NCBI GenBank assembly: GCA_038207585.1
Contig: JBBQZP010000016.1
Coordinates: 25,388 to 89,387, forward strand
DNA length: 64,000 bases
Origin: JBBQZP01 sp038207585
Lineage (GTDB): Bacteria; Pseudomonadota; Alphaproteobacteria; Rhodobacterales; Rhodobacteraceae
Reading direction: 5' to 3'
A program made the translations under genes and the position numbers. Under the pieces are notes generated by a model. That model was not told the DNA's origin. It worked only from the letters and a program-made list of their open reading frames with translations, and ran no database searches. Positions 63,125 through 64,000 of the stretch are shown here, piece after piece. The stretch's first letter is position 1; each line of letters starts with the position of its first letter.

Positions 63125-63757
63125 CTATCCCGTCTGAAAGCCGGTTGCGACGTTAAGTGCTGTGCCAAGCGTCTGGCGCACGCGGTCTGCCATGAAGAAG
63201 GGGTTGGCGGATTCAATCACCTGCATCGTCAGCCCCATTTCGGCGCGGTAGGGGGCAAGGTTCGGCAGGTGCAGGGTTTCCTTTTGCGTCACGCTGGTCA
63301 GAAACACCGGCAAAAGCTGGATACCCCAGGCGAAAACCAGCACCGATGCCACCTCTTGCCGCTCGAACGCGCGGGCCCCGCCAAGACCAAGGGCGCTAAG
63401 CACCTGCACACCGCCGGGGCCTTGGGCTTTGGGTTCAGCCATCGCGCGCAGGGTGTCGATCTGGGGTTGGACGCCAAAGGTTTTTGCCACCGTATCGCCG
63501 TCGTTCAGCCGGTCGGTGGCATCCAGCAGGATCGTGATGGAAAAGCTTTCCGCCTGCATTTCAACCCCCTGCGCCACGCGGGCGGTTTCCAAGGGCGTCA
63601 GAAAATCATAGCCGCCGCGCGCGCCGGGTGCATTGCCGGTTTTCACCGTAACGCTGCGGGTGCGGCTGATTTCCTGCGGGTTGAAATTGAAGACCAGCGC
63701 CAGTGGCGGGATGCGCAGCCCGTATTCAAAGATCACGCCCTTGGTTTCAACCGCCAT
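63125..63757 (-). CDS. CIS tube-family protein
   Basis: A 210-residue protein with the N-terminal pattern of CIS tube/Afp7-adjacent proteins: FEYGLRIPPLALVFNFNPQE followed by ISRTRSVTVKTGNAPGA, ESFSITILLDATDRLNDGD and LPVFLTSVTQKETLHLPNLA. It probably caps or adapts the inner tube at the baseplate rather than forming the main tube. The start at ATG 63757 lies inside the end of the upstream gene (11-base overlap). Confidence 0.82.
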   Translation of the reverse strand: MAVETKGVIFEYGLRIPPLALVFNFNPQEISRTRSVTVKTGNAPGARGGYDFLTPLETARVAQGVEMQAESFSITILLDATDRLNDGDTVAKTFGVQPQIDTLRAMAEPKAQGPGGVQVLSALGLGGARAFERQEVASVLVFAWGIQLLPVFLTSVTQKETLHLPNLAPYRAEMGLTMQVIESANPFFMADRVRQTLGTALNVATGFQTG

Positions 63758-63968
63758 GACGCCCTCCTTTCGGCAGCGCGGACACCATCCGCGCGGCCAG
63801 CACCGGGGCCGACTGGCCCGCCCCCGGCAGTGCCAGCGAGATGCGCGGATCGGCAAGGCCACGGGCGTGAATCTCGCGCCCCAGCGCCTCGGCGATCAGG
63901 CGCGCGTCATCGGCGGCGGTGGCGCGCAGATGGGCGGGCAGCGACAGGGTGATGCGGCGGATCAGCAT
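63747..63968 (-). CDS. Small eCIS-associated protein of unknown function
   Basis: A 73-residue basic/Ala-rich protein (LRATAADDARLIAEALGREI, LADPRISLALPGAGQSAPVL) with a predicted helix-strand mix. It overlaps the CIS tube-family gene by 11 bases and its start overlaps the end of an upstream frame, so it belongs to the operon. I recognise no domain. Confidence 0.6.
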   Translation of the reverse strand: MLIRRITLSLPAHLRATAADDARLIAEALGREIHARGLADPRISLALPGAGQSAPVLAARMVSALPKGGRHGG

Positions 63969-64000
63969 GATGCCTCCGCGTGTTCGGGCAGGTGATCGGT
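63962..64000 (-). CDS. 3' end of an upstream eCIS operon gene (partial)
   Basis: The frame TDHLPEHAEASC ends in TGA at 63962-63964 and overlaps the next start by 7 bases, as expected for a tightly packed operon. Only 12 residues are inside the window, so the family cannot be named. Confidence 0.4.
   Translation of the reverse strand, partial: TDHLPEHAEASC

Noticed and set aside
45644..64000. Interpretation as an ordinary prophage
   Set aside because: Only tail and baseplate functions plus DUF4157 proteins are present; no integrase, capsid, packaging or lysis genes are in the window.
1..64000. tRNA, rRNA, CRISPR arrays and insertion sequences
   Set aside because: No cloverleaf, regular spaced repeats, transposase or terminal inverted repeats with a transposase were recognised.

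Overview
The window looks like chromosomal DNA of a high-GC alphaproteobacterium of the Rhodobacteraceae (Roseobacter/Paracoccus group). The basis is the gene families present (DUF1178, DUF6476, RpoH, a Tmm/GmaS/Mgs/Dmm/Tdm methylated-amine set, malyl-CoA lyase and malate-CoA ligase) and uniformly high GC with short, often overlapping genes. I found no rRNA, tRNA, CRISPR array, insertion sequence or integrase.

Region 1 (1-22.8 kb) is mostly housekeeping and transport. It holds an SDR oxidoreductase, DUF1178, a NUDIX hydrolase cut by an in-frame TAG, a glutathione peroxidase coupled to a histone-deacetylase-like protein, and Kdo transferase. A minus-strand block follows: amidase, polyamine-type ABC transporter (ATPase, two permeases, binding protein), amidase. 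Next come a hybrid histidine kinase with an in-frame TAA just upstream, DUF6476 and an RluA-type pseudouridine synthase that share a CATG start, a six-Asp-box beta-propeller protein, a small RTX protein, RpoH, a TrkH/KtrB potassium channel subunit, and an msrB-msrA-selO redox group.

Region 2 (22.9-45.6 kb) is a methylated-amine and C1 island. Tmm converts trimethylamine to TMAO, Tdm converts TMAO to dimethylamine, DmmDABC converts dimethylamine to methylamine, and GmaS plus MgsABC convert methylamine to gamma-glutamylmethylamide and N-methylglutamate. A permease, an EamA transporter and an XRE-cupin regulator are interleaved. Serine-cycle genes follow directly: malyl-CoA lyase, a LuxR-type response regulator, serine-glyoxylate aminotransferase, malate-CoA ligase (two subunits) and hydroxypyruvate reductase. 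Together they suggest growth on methylated amines as carbon, nitrogen and energy source. N-methylglutamate dehydrogenase, PEP carboxylase and glycerate kinase are not in the window. Two inverted copies of a 170-200 bp multi-hairpin repeat flank the regulator-transporter-tdm module, and a second hairpin repeat family lies beside tmm/gmaS and inside the dmm operon.

Region 3 (45.6-64 kb, all minus strand) is the distal half of a contractile injection system (eCIS/phage-tail-like) operon entering from beyond the right edge. In order of transcription it encodes a small protein, a CIS tube-family protein, a LysM protein, gpD-like hub, gpV-like spike, gp25, two baseplate-J-like proteins, a tail protein I, a 1132-aa DUF6519-like protein, and two proteins with the eCIS-associated DUF4157 HExxH domain. 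The last, 1286 aa, looks like a cargo or effector with two similar acidic-His motifs in its C-terminal half. This system, and that protein in particular, is the most likely place for undescribed biology.
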